In this document: one piece after another, positions 42,574 to 51,139 of the stretch
Numbering within the stretch: position 1 is the stretch's first letter
How the letters are laid out: each line of letters opens with the position of its first letter
Assembly (NCBI RefSeq): GCF_947495285.1
Contig: NZ_CANLXZ010000021.1
Location: 1-55,043, forward strand
Source: an uncultured Nonlabens sp.
GTDB lineage: Bacteria > Bacteroidota > Bacteroidia > Flavobacteriales > Flavobacteriaceae
Direction: 5' to 3'
Length of the DNA stretch: 55,043 nt
The notes under the pieces: generated by a model
The model's input: only the letters and a program-made list of their open reading frames with translations
The model's database searches: none
Told to the model about the DNA's origin: nothing
Made by a program: the position numbers and the translations under genes

Positions 42574-44198
42574 GATCTTACATTGAGAAATACCCTTATG
42601 TAACAATCCTTGTAATGTGGTGGTTCATATTCCTATCTCATTTAGGAACATTATATCCTAATATAATGGAGGCACGCAATTTTGTGACCGCACGAGAAAT
42701 GCTCACACAAGGCAACTGGATGCTTACTACTATGGATGGTTTGCCACGTTATGAAAAGCCACCCTTACCTACGTGGCTCACAGCATTTTCAGGAGAATTA
42801 TTTGGAATGGAAAACATCGCTGCCCTTCGTTTTCCCGCCGCACTCATTACCCTAGCACTCTTGTTTTTTATGCATACGCTTTCGCGAAAGCTTACTCAAA
42901 ACAAAACCTATGCACTCATCACAACCCTTGTCTTGGGAACATCTTTCTATATCATATTTGCAGGGCGCAATGCGACTTGGGATATCTATGCACACGCTTT
43001 TATGTTTATGGGTATCTATTTCCTATATAATTTTTTTAAAAATACCAGACAAGCTTATAAAAATGCAATACTAGCAGGACTTTTTATAGGATTGTCATTT
43101 ATGTCCAAAGGACCAGTTTCACACTATGCGCTTTTATTGCCCTTTTTAATTGCGTATGGGGTCGTCTATAAATTTTCAGGATTCAGAAAAAAATGGTTGC
43201 CATTAATCGCGATGCTTGTTATTATAATTGCGCTATCGTCTTGGTGGGGAATATACATCTATATGATGGATACCGCAGATGCCACACGCATCGCTACCAA
43301 AGAATCTAGCAGATGGATAGGCTACGAACTAAAACCCTTTTACTACTACTGGAGCTTTTTTACACAATCTGGTGTTTGGACAATTCCTGCATTTATCTGT
43401 TTGTTGTATCCGTATTTAAAGAACAAAGTTTCAAACTTGAAGGCATATCAGTTTGCGCTACTCTGGACTGTTGTGGCCGTAATATTACTATCCTTAATAC
43501 CGACTAAAAAATCACGCTATCTATTGCCTGTTCTTATACCACTTGCGATGACGGTAGGTTTTTACATTCAATACCTTTTTAAAAATTTTGACACCACCAC
43601 GAGTAAATGGGAGAAATGGCCAGTCTACTTTAATTACGGCTTGATTGGGACGATTGGCCTGATATTTCCTGTAGGAGCTTATCTGTATTTTGGTAATAAG
43701 CTTGATGGTTATTATTTGTTCTACATTTTATCATCTATTGCCTTATTTGGAACTGGCATTTTTATCTGGCACCATTTGAGTGTTCAGAAGTTTCCGCTGG
43801 TTTTTTATGGAACCGTTGCCTTTGTAATGTTTACAATTAACCTAGGCTTCCCATTATCCAATGCCTTATTAGGCAATCCTGATTACAAAGCAATTTCAAA
43901 ATTAAATGATAGCCCAATTCCTGTTTATGTACTAGATGGAATGGCACCAGAACTAGTTTGGGATTATGGTAAGATTTCTGAGAGAAGGAGTGAAAATCAA
44001 TTGGCGTCTAACGCCAGCAGTCAGCCTTTTGGAGTAATAACCTATCACACCAAAGAGAAGAATAAACTCGATTTCTTAAAAAAGGAATTTGATATTCTGA
44101 GCGTGGAGACCTTTGACCTAAACCCAATTGATATCTCCAGGCGGGCATATAAAAACAGGCTTAAGGCAGATTATTATATCGTCCAGCGCAAGCCTTGA
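42570..44198 (+). CDS. ArnT-like GT39/GT83 glycosyltransferase
   Basis: The 542-residue integral membrane enzyme has about 11 helices. Its first periplasmic loop carries the family pattern EARNFVTAREML, GLPRYEKPPLPTWL and later MSKGPV, as in ArnT (4-amino-arabinose to lipid A) and FlmK (galactosamine). These enzymes use undecaprenyl-phosphate sugars. The short C-terminal soluble part (about 430-542) is smaller than in ArnT. A palindrome copy in the LSRK frame lies in a helix boundary (42878-42891). The transferred sugar cannot be told from sequence. Confidence 0.88.
   Translation: MRSYIEKYPYVTILVMWWFIFLSHLGTLYPNIMEARNFVTAREMLTQGNWMLTTMDGLPRYEKPPLPTWLTAFSGELFGMENIAALRFPAALITLALLFFMHTLSRKLTQNKTYALITTLVLGTSFYIIFAGRNATWDIYAHAFMFMGIYFLYNFFKNTRQAYKNAILAGLFIGLSFMSKGPVSHYALLLPFLIAYGVVYKFSGFRKKWLPLIAMLVIIIALSSWWGIYIYMMDTADATRIATKESSRWIGYELKPFYYYWSFFTQSGVWTIPAFICLLYPYLKNKVSNLKAYQFALLWTVVAVILLSLIPTKKSRYLLPVLIPLAMTVGFYIQYLFKNFDTTTSKWEKWPVYFNYGLIGTIGLIFPVGAYLYFGNKLDGYYLFYILSSIALFGTGIFIWHHLSVQKFPLVFYGTVAFVMFTINLGFPLSNALLGNPDYKAISKLNDSPIPVYVLDGMAPELVWDYGKISERRSENQLASNASSQPFGVITYHTKEKNKLDFLKKEFDILSVETFDLNPIDISRRAYKNRLKADYYIVQRKP
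42878..42891. repeat. palindrome GCTTTCGCGAAAGC
   Basis: Perfect copy, LSRK frame, in the ArnT-like gene. Confidence 0.85.
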
Positions 44199-44201
44199 TC
44201 A

Positions 44202-44234
44202 CTTTAGATTTCCTTTAGATTTTCTTCAAATTTC
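44202..44234 (+). promoter_or_regulatory. PmrA-like operator of the PAP2 operon
   Basis: CTTTAGATTTC, CTTTAGATTTT and CTTCAAATTTC start at 44202, 44213 and 44224, exact 11-bp steps; a CATCTTTG -7-like box follows at 44251. It begins 4 bases after the ArnT-like stop. Confidence 0.75.
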
Positions 44235-44322
44235 AAAAAGATTTCTGTCACATCTTTGAATCAACTTAAAAAACAAACTGCATATAGATACACATTTACT
44301 TTAATCAATAATCACGAACTGA

Positions 44323-44910
44323 ATGTATATCCATTTGCCAAAATTAAAATCTCAGATTGTAGCTGCTACAATCGCCTTTGCACTTCTCTTTACTCAATTT
44401 GCCGTCGCTCAAGATACTAGCGAGACAAAACCGCAAGTGGGCACCACACAGAAAGTGGGCGATGTTATCTTATTCGCACTTCCAGCGGCTACGCTAGGAA
44501 CAAGTTTCCTGATTGGAGATGAAAAAGGAGCGTGGCAATTTACTAAGGGATTACTACTCACTACAGGAGTGACCTATGGTCTTAAATTGGGAATCAATAA
44601 ACAGCGCCCAGATATGAGTAATGATAACTCATTCCCATCTGGGCATACCTCTACAGTTTTTCATAGTGCAGGATATGTACATAGACGGTACGGTTTTAAA
44701 TATGCGATTCCAGCGTACGCATTAGCAGGTTTTACTGCTGCTAGTAGGATAGACTCAAAAAAGCACGATATACTAGATGTTGTCGCTGGTGCTGCCATAG
44801 GTCTGGGCAGTAATTTACTCTTTACCACAGAATACCAACAGGAACATATGGAGCTTACCTACAGCAATTTTGAAGGGAATCATATGATTGGGTTTAAATA
44901 CAAATTTTAA
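44323..44910 (+). CDS. PAP2-family phosphatase (first of three)
   Basis: The 195-residue protein has a signal/anchor (about 12-30) and the acid phosphatase signature: KQRPD, PSGHTS, and SRIDSKKHDILD. PAP2 enzymes remove phosphates from lipids such as undecaprenyl pyrophosphate or lipid A. With EptA and ArnT-like enzymes, a lipid A 1- or 4'-phosphatase (LpxE/LpxF-like) role is plausible. It is closely related to the next gene (GxxxxGWQxxKG, INKxRPD, PSGHTS). Few membrane helices and a YKF-type end hint at envelope attachment. Confidence 0.87.
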   Translation: MYIHLPKLKSQIVAATIAFALLFTQFAVAQDTSETKPQVGTTQKVGDVILFALPAATLGTSFLIGDEKGAWQFTKGLLLTTGVTYGLKLGINKQRPDMSNDNSFPSGHTSTVFHSAGYVHRRYGFKYAIPAYALAGFTAASRIDSKKHDILDVVAGAAIGLGSNLLFTTEYQQEHMELTYSNFEGNHMIGFKYKF

Positions 44911-44920
44911 GAAGAAAGAT

Positions 44921-45499
44921 ATGTTCAGAAAAATTGTAATAGTCCTAGGCCTGATATTTTTCCCTCTCGCAATTAATGCCCAAGAGGATATAGACTCTCC
45001 GGCAGAAATACGAATGGAAACCGCTATTGAAAAAGCTGGAGATATAGGACAATTTGTTCCTATGGCAGCATCCATAACATTATTGCTAGTTAATGGAGAT
45101 AAGGAAGGTGGATGGCAATATCTAAAAGGGTTCGGTGCAAATATGGGAGCCACCTACGCCTTAAAGTATGCAATAAATAAACCTCGACCAGATGGAGCAA
45201 CAGATGGTCACGCATTTCCATCAGGCCATACATCATTTGCATTTCAGGGCGCGTCCTTTATCCAAAGGCGATATGGTTGGGGATATGGAATACCAGCCTA
45301 CGCCATAGCAGGCTTTGTGGCATACAGCCGTGTTGAGGGTTTGAACGACAGACACGATTGGTATGATGTGACCGCAGGAGCCATTGTTGGAATCGCAAGT
45401 ACTTATCTATTTACAACACCATATCAACGCGATCATTTTGAGCTTAGCTATTCATCGGCAAATGATACGCACCAAATAGGATTGACCTTTAAATTTTAA
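44921..45499 (+). CDS. PAP2-family phosphatase (second of three)
   Basis: The 192-residue paralogue of the preceding protein has a signal peptide (1-20, ending INAQE), NKPRPD, PSGHTSF, and SRVEGLNDRHDWYD. ATG 44921 gives the signal peptide; the in-frame TTG at 44888 overlaps the upstream gene and is less likely. Substrate as for the first copy. Ten-base gap to the preceding gene, so the same operon. Confidence 0.87.
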   Translation: MFRKIVIVLGLIFFPLAINAQEDIDSPAEIRMETAIEKAGDIGQFVPMAASITLLLVNGDKEGGWQYLKGFGANMGATYALKYAINKPRPDGATDGHAFPSGHTSFAFQGASFIQRRYGWGYGIPAYAIAGFVAYSRVEGLNDRHDWYDVTAGAIVGIASTYLFTTPYQRDHFELSYSSANDTHQIGLTFKF

Positions 45500-45514
45500 A
45501 GAAAGAGAAACTTT

Positions 45515-45718
45515 ATGGTTTATAAAATAAACAGTAATAGTAACAGAATTCTATTTATTAAACAAGACGGTAAGATTAGCACTTTCGCCTGCAATCGTAG
45601 TTCTTCATCTGAATTTGCTGGAATAGTCTTCTCACCATCTGGAGAAACCTTATTTGCAAACATACAGGAGAATGGTCATACGCTTGCCATTACAGGTCCT
45701 TGGAACGCAATAATTTAA
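45515..45718 (+). pseudogene. C-terminal fragment of a PhoX-type phosphatase (DUF839)
   Basis: The 67-residue frame matches only the last part of PhoX-like phosphatases: CNRSSSSEFAGIVFSPSGETLFANIQ and ITGPW. PhoX enzymes are normally about 500-700 residues. The rest of the gene is absent: 16 bases separate this frame from the PAP2 stop. The piece keeps a start codon and may be translated, but it lacks the active site. It looks like the relic of a deletion within the operon. Confidence 0.65.
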
Positions 45719-45736
45719 ATATCAAACTATATTAAA

Positions 45737-46486
45737 ATGGCTTTACAAAGAGAATTTAAAACACAAGGAGATTTCTTATTTAGAAACAGAAGTTATTTAC
45801 CATTATTATTCTTAGCCACTGGCTTAGGGGTGTTTATTTATGGAGAATATATAGAACCATTCCACATTGAAGAAGGTGTAGATTATTATGAATTTATCTG
45901 TTTAGGCTTAAGCCTGATTGGTTTGTTCATAAGAGTTCATACAGTGGGACATTCTGCCAAAAATACTTCTGGTAGAAATACAAAAAAAGGTCAAATAGCA
46001 GATGAAATTAATACAACTGGGATGTATTCTTTGTTGCGTCATCCTTTGTACTTAGGCAACTTTTTTATGTGGTTGGGAGTAGCTATGCTCGCTGAAAACC
46101 TTTGGTTTACAATTGCTTTTATTTTACTCTACTGGCTATACTATGAACGTATAATGTATGCAGAGGAAAACTTCTTAATAGAAAAATTTGGAGATAGCTA
46201 TCTAAACTGGGCGTCAAAAACACCGGCGTTTATTCCTGCATTTAAAAATTATACTAAGGCGAAATATCCCTTTTGTTTAAAAAAGGTACTTAAAAAAGAA
46301 AAAAATGGACTGGCTGCGATTTTCCTTTTGTTCTGGTTATTTGATTGGGTAGGTGCAGCTGTAGAAAATAGGTCTATCCAATTTGAAGTCAATTTCTGGT
46401 TTTATGCAGCCGTTGCAAGTACTGTTATATACCTCGTTCTTAAAATAATGAAAAAGAGAAATATGCTTAAAGAGTCAAATATTTAA
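45737..46486 (+). CDS. ICMT-like membrane methyltransferase
   Basis: The 249-residue membrane protein has about five helices and the isoprenylcysteine methyltransferase pattern: GMYSLLRHPLYLGNFFMWLG, and YEERI-like YYERIMYAEENFL with FGDSYLNWA. The family uses S-adenosylmethionine to methylate lipids or prenyl-Cys. A related Leptospira enzyme (LmtA) methylates lipid A 1-phosphate, so within this operon a lipid phosphate methyltransferase is a reasonable guess. It lies between two PAP2 genes, 4 bases before the third. Confidence 0.8.
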   Translation: MALQREFKTQGDFLFRNRSYLPLLFLATGLGVFIYGEYIEPFHIEEGVDYYEFICLGLSLIGLFIRVHTVGHSAKNTSGRNTKKGQIADEINTTGMYSLLRHPLYLGNFFMWLGVAMLAENLWFTIAFILLYWLYYERIMYAEENFLIEKFGDSYLNWASKTPAFIPAFKNYTKAKYPFCLKKVLKKEKNGLAAIFLLFWLFDWVGAAVENRSIQFEVNFWFYAAVASTVIYLVLKIMKKRNMLKESNI

Positions 46487-46489
46487 TCA

Positions 46490-47209
46490 ATGAAAGGGAC
46501 TTATATTTTATTGGTGTTAGTTTGTCTTTCACTAGTGGCAAATGCTCAAAGGAATAATAGCATCAAGGACTCAGTGAAGGTTCAGGCTAAATGGAAACAG
46601 TTTATTGTTCCAGCTGCATTAACGGGTACGGCGTTATTAATGACAAATAGCACTTTCGAAACAAATCTACAGGATCGTTTAGGAGGCAACACAACTACTT
46701 CAATAGATGATTACACTAGGTTTGCACCTGCGGCTCAAATGTATATTGCAGATATTGCAGGAGTACCGTCTAGGAGTCATTGGTTTGACCAAACCAAAAA
46801 TTTAGGCATTTCATTGCTGCTTACTGATTTAGTTACTACGAGATTAAAACGAAGTATAGATAAGGAACGTCCGAGTGGAGCAAATAATAATGCATTCCCT
46901 TCAGCCCATAGCGCATACGCATTTACCACGGCAACTGTTTTGTATGAGGAGTTTAAGGATTCTAGTCCACTATTAGCTTATAGCGGTTATGGATTTGCCA
47001 TAGCGACTGCTAGCTTAAGAGTAGTAAAAGATGCCCACTACGTTTCTGATGTTCTGTTGGGCGCTGGAATTGGGATCGCCATCGTAAAGGTCGTCTATTT
47101 GTTAGATCGCTATTTTGCTTGGAACCCATTTTTAAAAAATGAGAACATAGTAATTGCACCTATGGCAGGAAACAATGTTTATGGCCTTACTGGAGTTATA
47201 AAATTTTAG
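46490..47209 (+). CDS. PAP2-family phosphatase (third)
   Basis: The 239-residue protein has a signal peptide (1-19, ending ANAQR) and a PAP2 domain with KRSIDKERPSG, FPSAHSAYAF and SLRVVKDAHYVSDV. It diverges from the two upstream copies (PSAH instead of PSGH, longer N-terminal region with YTRFAPAAQMY) and so probably acts on a different phosphate position or lipid. The downstream HD gene starts 4 bases later. Confidence 0.87.
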   Translation: MKGTYILLVLVCLSLVANAQRNNSIKDSVKVQAKWKQFIVPAALTGTALLMTNSTFETNLQDRLGGNTTTSIDDYTRFAPAAQMYIADIAGVPSRSHWFDQTKNLGISLLLTDLVTTRLKRSIDKERPSGANNNAFPSAHSAYAFTTATVLYEEFKDSSPLLAYSGYGFAIATASLRVVKDAHYVSDVLLGAGIGIAIVKVVYLLDRYFAWNPFLKNENIVIAPMAGNNVYGLTGVIKF

Positions 47210-47213
47210 AGTG

Positions 47214-47807
47214 ATGAATTTAGAAATAATAGAGAAAGTACGGGAATACTGCAAAAATATAATGGATCATAGTAGATGTAAACGCTTACAGTTCCATAAT
47301 TGGCAACACACAAAAGACGTTGTCCAGAATGCTGAATATATAGCCAAAAACGAAAATCTATCTGAAGAGACGATTGAGGAGTTAATCATTTCATCATATT
47401 TCCACGACTTGGGAAATGCAGAAGGAGCAGCCGGTCACGAAAAGCTTAGTTGCGAGTTCGCTCAAGAATTCCTCACTAAAATAGGGTATGATGACCAACG
47501 TATTATAAATATTATCTACAATATAAGAGCAACAGAAATGCCACAGCAACCAGAGACTATTTCTCAAAAAGTAATCTGCGACGCAGACTTGGCTCATTTA
47601 GGCAAAACGAACTTCCTAACTAAGAACAGTAATCTTCGTAAAGAATGGGAAATGCATAGTGATATAACTTTTACAGATGAACAATGGGTCGCTATGAATT
47701 TGAGTTTTTTATCAAATCATTGTTTCCATACTGATTTTGCGAGGAAATACTACGAGAAGAATAAGCTGGAAAATATCCAAAAACTTAAATCCTATCAAAC
47801 GGCTTAA
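47214..47807 (+). CDS. HD-domain phosphohydrolase family protein (paralogue of 1328)
   Basis: The 197-residue protein has the HD metal ligands in FHNWQHTKDVVQN, YFHDLG and CDADLAH. It aligns over its whole length with the protein at 1328-1933. ATG 47214 is preferred to the overlapping GTG 47211. It ends the envelope operon and is followed by repeat copy 2 and a terminator. Its substrate is unknown. Confidence 0.75.
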   Translation: MNLEIIEKVREYCKNIMDHSRCKRLQFHNWQHTKDVVQNAEYIAKNENLSEETIEELIISSYFHDLGNAEGAAGHEKLSCEFAQEFLTKIGYDDQRIINIIYNIRATEMPQQPETISQKVICDADLAHLGKTNFLTKNSNLRKEWEMHSDITFTDEQWVAMNLSFLSNHCFHTDFARKYYEKNKLENIQKLKSYQTA

Positions 47808-47829
47808 ATTCTAAGATTATTTAAGACGC

Positions 47830-47904
47830 TTGATCTTGAGATAATTAAGCTGATATCATCATTCAAAAAGTTCGAACTTTGTCCCGTTGAGTTCACAATT
47901 TTAT
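47830..47904 (+). repeat. 75-nt dispersed repeat, copy 2
   Basis: Same length and layout as copy 1 (7781-7855), with a terminator directly after. The downstream AGGTTTGAACTATT block recurs at 47996-48009, so similarity to copy 1 extends over about 180 bases. Confidence 0.8.
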
Positions 47905-47906
47905 AT

Positions 47907-47946
47907 AAAACGCTTTGAACTAAATGTTTAAAGCGTTTTGTTTATT
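47907..47946 (+). terminator. terminator after the HD gene
   Basis: AAAACGCTTTGAAC (47907-47920) and GTTTAAAGCGTTTT (47926-47939) pair with one G-T; GTTTATTT follows. The A-rich 5' side lets it also serve the convergent helicase gene. Confidence 0.85.
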
Positions 47947-48031
47947 TACCTAAATCCTGTCATTAATCTTAATGGGTTCTAATTATGCAGATTAAAGGTT
48001 TGAACTATTTCTAGATATTCTATAATTCAAA

Positions 48032-51010
48032 CTAAAACATCCGTTCTTCCAAAGCATTCTTCCATTTGTATAATACGTCTCGACTATCGTTATAATCGTG
48101 AATAATTTTACTGAAGTTTTCAGATTTAGTCTCTAAAAATGCTTGACGCCCGTTAGTCCTTATCAAATTCAGCTTTTCATTTATAAGTTTCAATTCTTTT
48201 TTAAATAGTAGAGTATCTTTATTGCAATGCCATACGTAAGTAGCCTCTTTTGTATCTAATGTTTCTAAAACGATATGGAATTTCTGTTCTCCAGTAAGAA
48301 TAAAAACAAATGAAAATGGATGTAAAACATATCTAATTTTCAATACAGTATCATCGTGATGTTTTGCTAAATAATGAAGGTGTCTACTATGAAGATATTT
48401 GTTCTTGTTTAATATTGATTCAAGAGCAGTGTCATCTGAATTAACCAAATACGCTAAGTGATTTTCAATAGTTGAATTCTCTATTTTATTATCAAAAGCT
48501 TTTCTCCCTTTTATAAAATTATGCTCAATGAATTGAAATTTAACGCTTTCTATAATCTCCTTATTGATTTTGTCGATATCTTCAGAAGTAGCTAGCTGGG
48601 ATACAATAGTATTCTTATCAGTTTCTATTTGTATATGGACAGAAATGAATTTTGATTGTAATGTTTTGGAGAAATAAGGTTTTAGTACTTCAAATTCTGG
48701 TTGGATTTCTTCGTTTTCTATTTCAAATTGAATAGCCTCTTTTGATGGTATGTATTTATAAGAAAAACAAACCAGTCCGTAGTGAAAATCTAAATCATTG
48801 ATTGCTACACGAATTGTCTTGTTTATAATGCTTGTTTTTTGATCGTTATTTGTTGAGCTTTCAAAATCTTCAAAAAGTGTGGCTTGGCGATCTAAATTTC
48901 TGTAATAGGTATTTCGTTTTAGGAATAGCTTATTTAAATATGGAATGTGTTTATCCCTGTAATCGTATGTAATAGGTTTTAATTCTGAACGTTGAACTCG
49001 TCCTATATATTGAATTAATTTCCCTTTAAAAGCAAATGGGTATACAAGAAATAAGCAAGAAATGTCTTTAATATCCGTGCCTTCTCCAAAATACTGCCCA
49101 GTTGTAATAATTGCTTGGTAATTTCCATCTTGAATACTTTTCCACTTTAAATTTTGTTCACTGGTACTATTTTTTCCCGATATCGCGATTACCTCATATT
49201 GGCTTTTCAAATATTGATATAAAACTTCAATATGCTCAACTCTTTCTGTTATGATGATTATTTTTCTTTCATTTTTTAATTCGGCATAGATATCTTTTAG
49301 AATGAGTTTATTTCTTTCTGAATCGTGAATTAAGACTTTAAAAAGTGTTTCAAAATGATCTGTTTTAGAATTAAAAGGAACTTCAAGATTTGTATCTCTA
49401 ACCACGAGTCTTGCTTTTTTGAAGGTATCGATTTGATGAGGTTTGACTTCAGCAATAATATCGCCTAGATATAAAAACAGTAGTTTTTCATCATTATTTT
49501 TCCTAAAAGGAGTTGCAGTTAATCCATATTGGTAATAGGGCGACAATTGATGAATAACGTCTCTAAAGGACTTTGCAGGAATGTGATGGCATTCATCTAT
49601 AAGAATAATTCCAAAAGTAGATTTTAATTCATCTTTATTCTCGTTTAATTTTTTTGTCAATGTTTGAATGAGAGCTACTGTAATTCGTTTTCCCACTTTA
49701 GTTTTTCCTTGACCTATAGAGCCTATTTCGCGTTTTGGATTGCCAAAAAATGTTTCTATTCTAGTAATCCATTGTTGCGCTATTTGTTTTCTATGAGTAA
49801 TAATCAGTGCAGGTTGTTCTTTCTGCTCTATAATCTTTAAACCCATGATAGTTTTTCCAGCTCCTGGAGGCGCTACAATAATTCCAAAGTCCTTTTTTGA
49901 AGTTATAGAAAGTGGCTCGTGTTGATGACTCAGTAATTCAATAGAGGAAGAAAACGTAACATTAGGTAGTTTTTTTCTTTGGTCTGAAAAATTATAATCT
50001 ATATTGTTCTCTTTACAAAATCGAATGAATCTACCTACGAAACCACTAGGGATTTCAACACTATTTTCTTTCTCTTCAATGAGATTAAAATAGCGTTCTG
50101 TTTTCCAAGTACTTTTACCCATCTTCTTTTTTACGATAAAATCAGAATTGTAAAAATTAAGTTGTTCTTTGAGGAAATCAATAATTCTAGGCTCTAATCC
50201 GTTTCGACTTAGAGTGACACAATTTGTCAATGATATTTGGAGTTTTCCCGAAGTAATGGTTTTGTTTGTAGCAATTACTCCTTTTCCTTCTTGAAGCTTA
50301 TTGTAAATTTGGTTTAAGAGAGCGATAGGAACTCTTTGTATCTCTTTAATAAAATCCCACTGGTTTGTATAAGGTTCAAATGTTTCTGGATTTATAAAGC
50401 AAGAATTACCTTGTAGTATATTATTTCCTTGTAAGGGCAACGCAATAAGATTCCCTAAACCTTTACCTGATAAATAATCTTGATTAGGGAACAAACGGTC
50501 AAAACTAGTGTTCTTGTCAAAAACAGAAAAAATTTCGGCCTGCTCAAAAAGTGACAGTACAATTTTTCTACTTCTAATAGCAGGATAGGCTTGGTCAAAA
50601 AATATCCAAACGTGCGCCCCATTGCCTGAACGAGATTGCTCTACATAAGATGGTATTTCTTTTTCTTTTAAAACTTGTAATGCTTTTTGTGATTGTTTTT
50701 TCCAATCTCCTTTATCAAAATCTGCAACAATAAACCAAGAGGTATTATCCTTTAACAAGGGGTAAATTCCAATGGATTGCTCACCACTAAAATGTTTTGA
50801 TAATTGGTAATCATTAAGCCGTAAATACGTTTTGTCAGTATAATCCTTAAAAGTACCACCGTGCTGTTTATGCAAGCGATACATATAAGGATCATAAGAA
50901 TAAGCTGGCATATAACCGCTTTTAGTAGATTTTTCCCATCGCAATGCAAAAACATCTTCACGTCCTTTAAAAAGGGAGCTGAAAAGTGGTATTTGCTTAG
51001 GATTTGTCAT
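48032..51010 (-). CDS. TOTE-type primase-helicase (AEP primase fused to SF2 helicase)
   Basis: The 992-residue protein begins with an archaeo-eukaryotic primase domain of the TOTE conflict-system group (about 15-270): FVADFDKGDW supplies metal-binding Asp residues, and SGNGAHVWIFF supplies the nucleotide-site Ser/His. An SF2 helicase core follows (about 365-700): Walker A APPGAGKTIMG, DECHH, TATPFRK, and QYIGRVQR. The last 290 residues are unassigned. TOTE proteins occur in mobile or conflict-associated loci and probably copy or protect invading or host DNA. The toxin-antitoxin pair upstream on the same strand and flanking repeats fit an inserted defence-like module. I see no nuclease in it. 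Confidence 0.85.
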   Translation of the reverse strand: MTNPKQIPLFSSLFKGREDVFALRWEKSTKSGYMPAYSYDPYMYRLHKQHGGTFKDYTDKTYLRLNDYQLSKHFSGEQSIGIYPLLKDNTSWFIVADFDKGDWKKQSQKALQVLKEKEIPSYVEQSRSGNGAHVWIFFDQAYPAIRSRKIVLSLFEQAEIFSVFDKNTSFDRLFPNQDYLSGKGLGNLIALPLQGNNILQGNSCFINPETFEPYTNQWDFIKEIQRVPIALLNQIYNKLQEGKGVIATNKTITSGKLQISLTNCVTLSRNGLEPRIIDFLKEQLNFYNSDFIVKKKMGKSTWKTERYFNLIEEKENSVEIPSGFVGRFIRFCKENNIDYNFSDQRKKLPNVTFSSSIELLSHQHEPLSITSKKDFGIIVAPPGAGKTIMGLKIIEQKEQPALIITHRKQIAQQWITRIETFFGNPKREIGSIGQGKTKVGKRITVALIQTLTKKLNENKDELKSTFGIILIDECHHIPAKSFRDVIHQLSPYYQYGLTATPFRKNNDEKLLFLYLGDIIAEVKPHQIDTFKKARLVVRDTNLEVPFNSKTDHFETLFKVLIHDSERNKLILKDIYAELKNERKIIIITERVEHIEVLYQYLKSQYEVIAISGKNSTSEQNLKWKSIQDGNYQAIITTGQYFGEGTDIKDISCLFLVYPFAFKGKLIQYIGRVQRSELKPITYDYRDKHIPYLNKLFLKRNTYYRNLDRQATLFEDFESSTNNDQKTSIINKTIRVAINDLDFHYGLVCFSYKYIPSKEAIQFEIENEEIQPEFEVLKPYFSKTLQSKFISVHIQIETDKNTIVSQLATSEDIDKINKEIIESVKFQFIEHNFIKGRKAFDNKIENSTIENHLAYLVNSDDTALESILNKNKYLHSRHLHYLAKHHDDTVLKIRYVLHPFSFVFILTGEQKFHIVLETLDTKEATYVWHCNKDTLLFKKELKLINEKLNLIRTNGRQAFLETKSENFSKIIHDYNDSRDVLYKWKNALEERMF

Positions 51011-51107
51011 TAGGTAATACGTTTATTTACATCGTAGATCTTAGATACAGTAGTACGTTTAAAAGTTTAAATGCTTTATTCTTCAGTATATTTTTTTTTG
51101 TAATTAC

Positions 51108-51121
51108 GCTTTCGCGAAAGC
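51108..51121. repeat. palindrome GCTTTCGCGAAAGC (intergenic, longest copy)
   Basis: Perfect copy within a 22-bp perfect palindrome (51104-51125, TTAC and GTAA added at the ends), 14 bases after the toxin gene stop and preceded on the plus strand by a T run. It could fold as a terminator. Confidence 0.85.
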
Positions 51122-51139
51122 GTAACTCGACGTACTATT

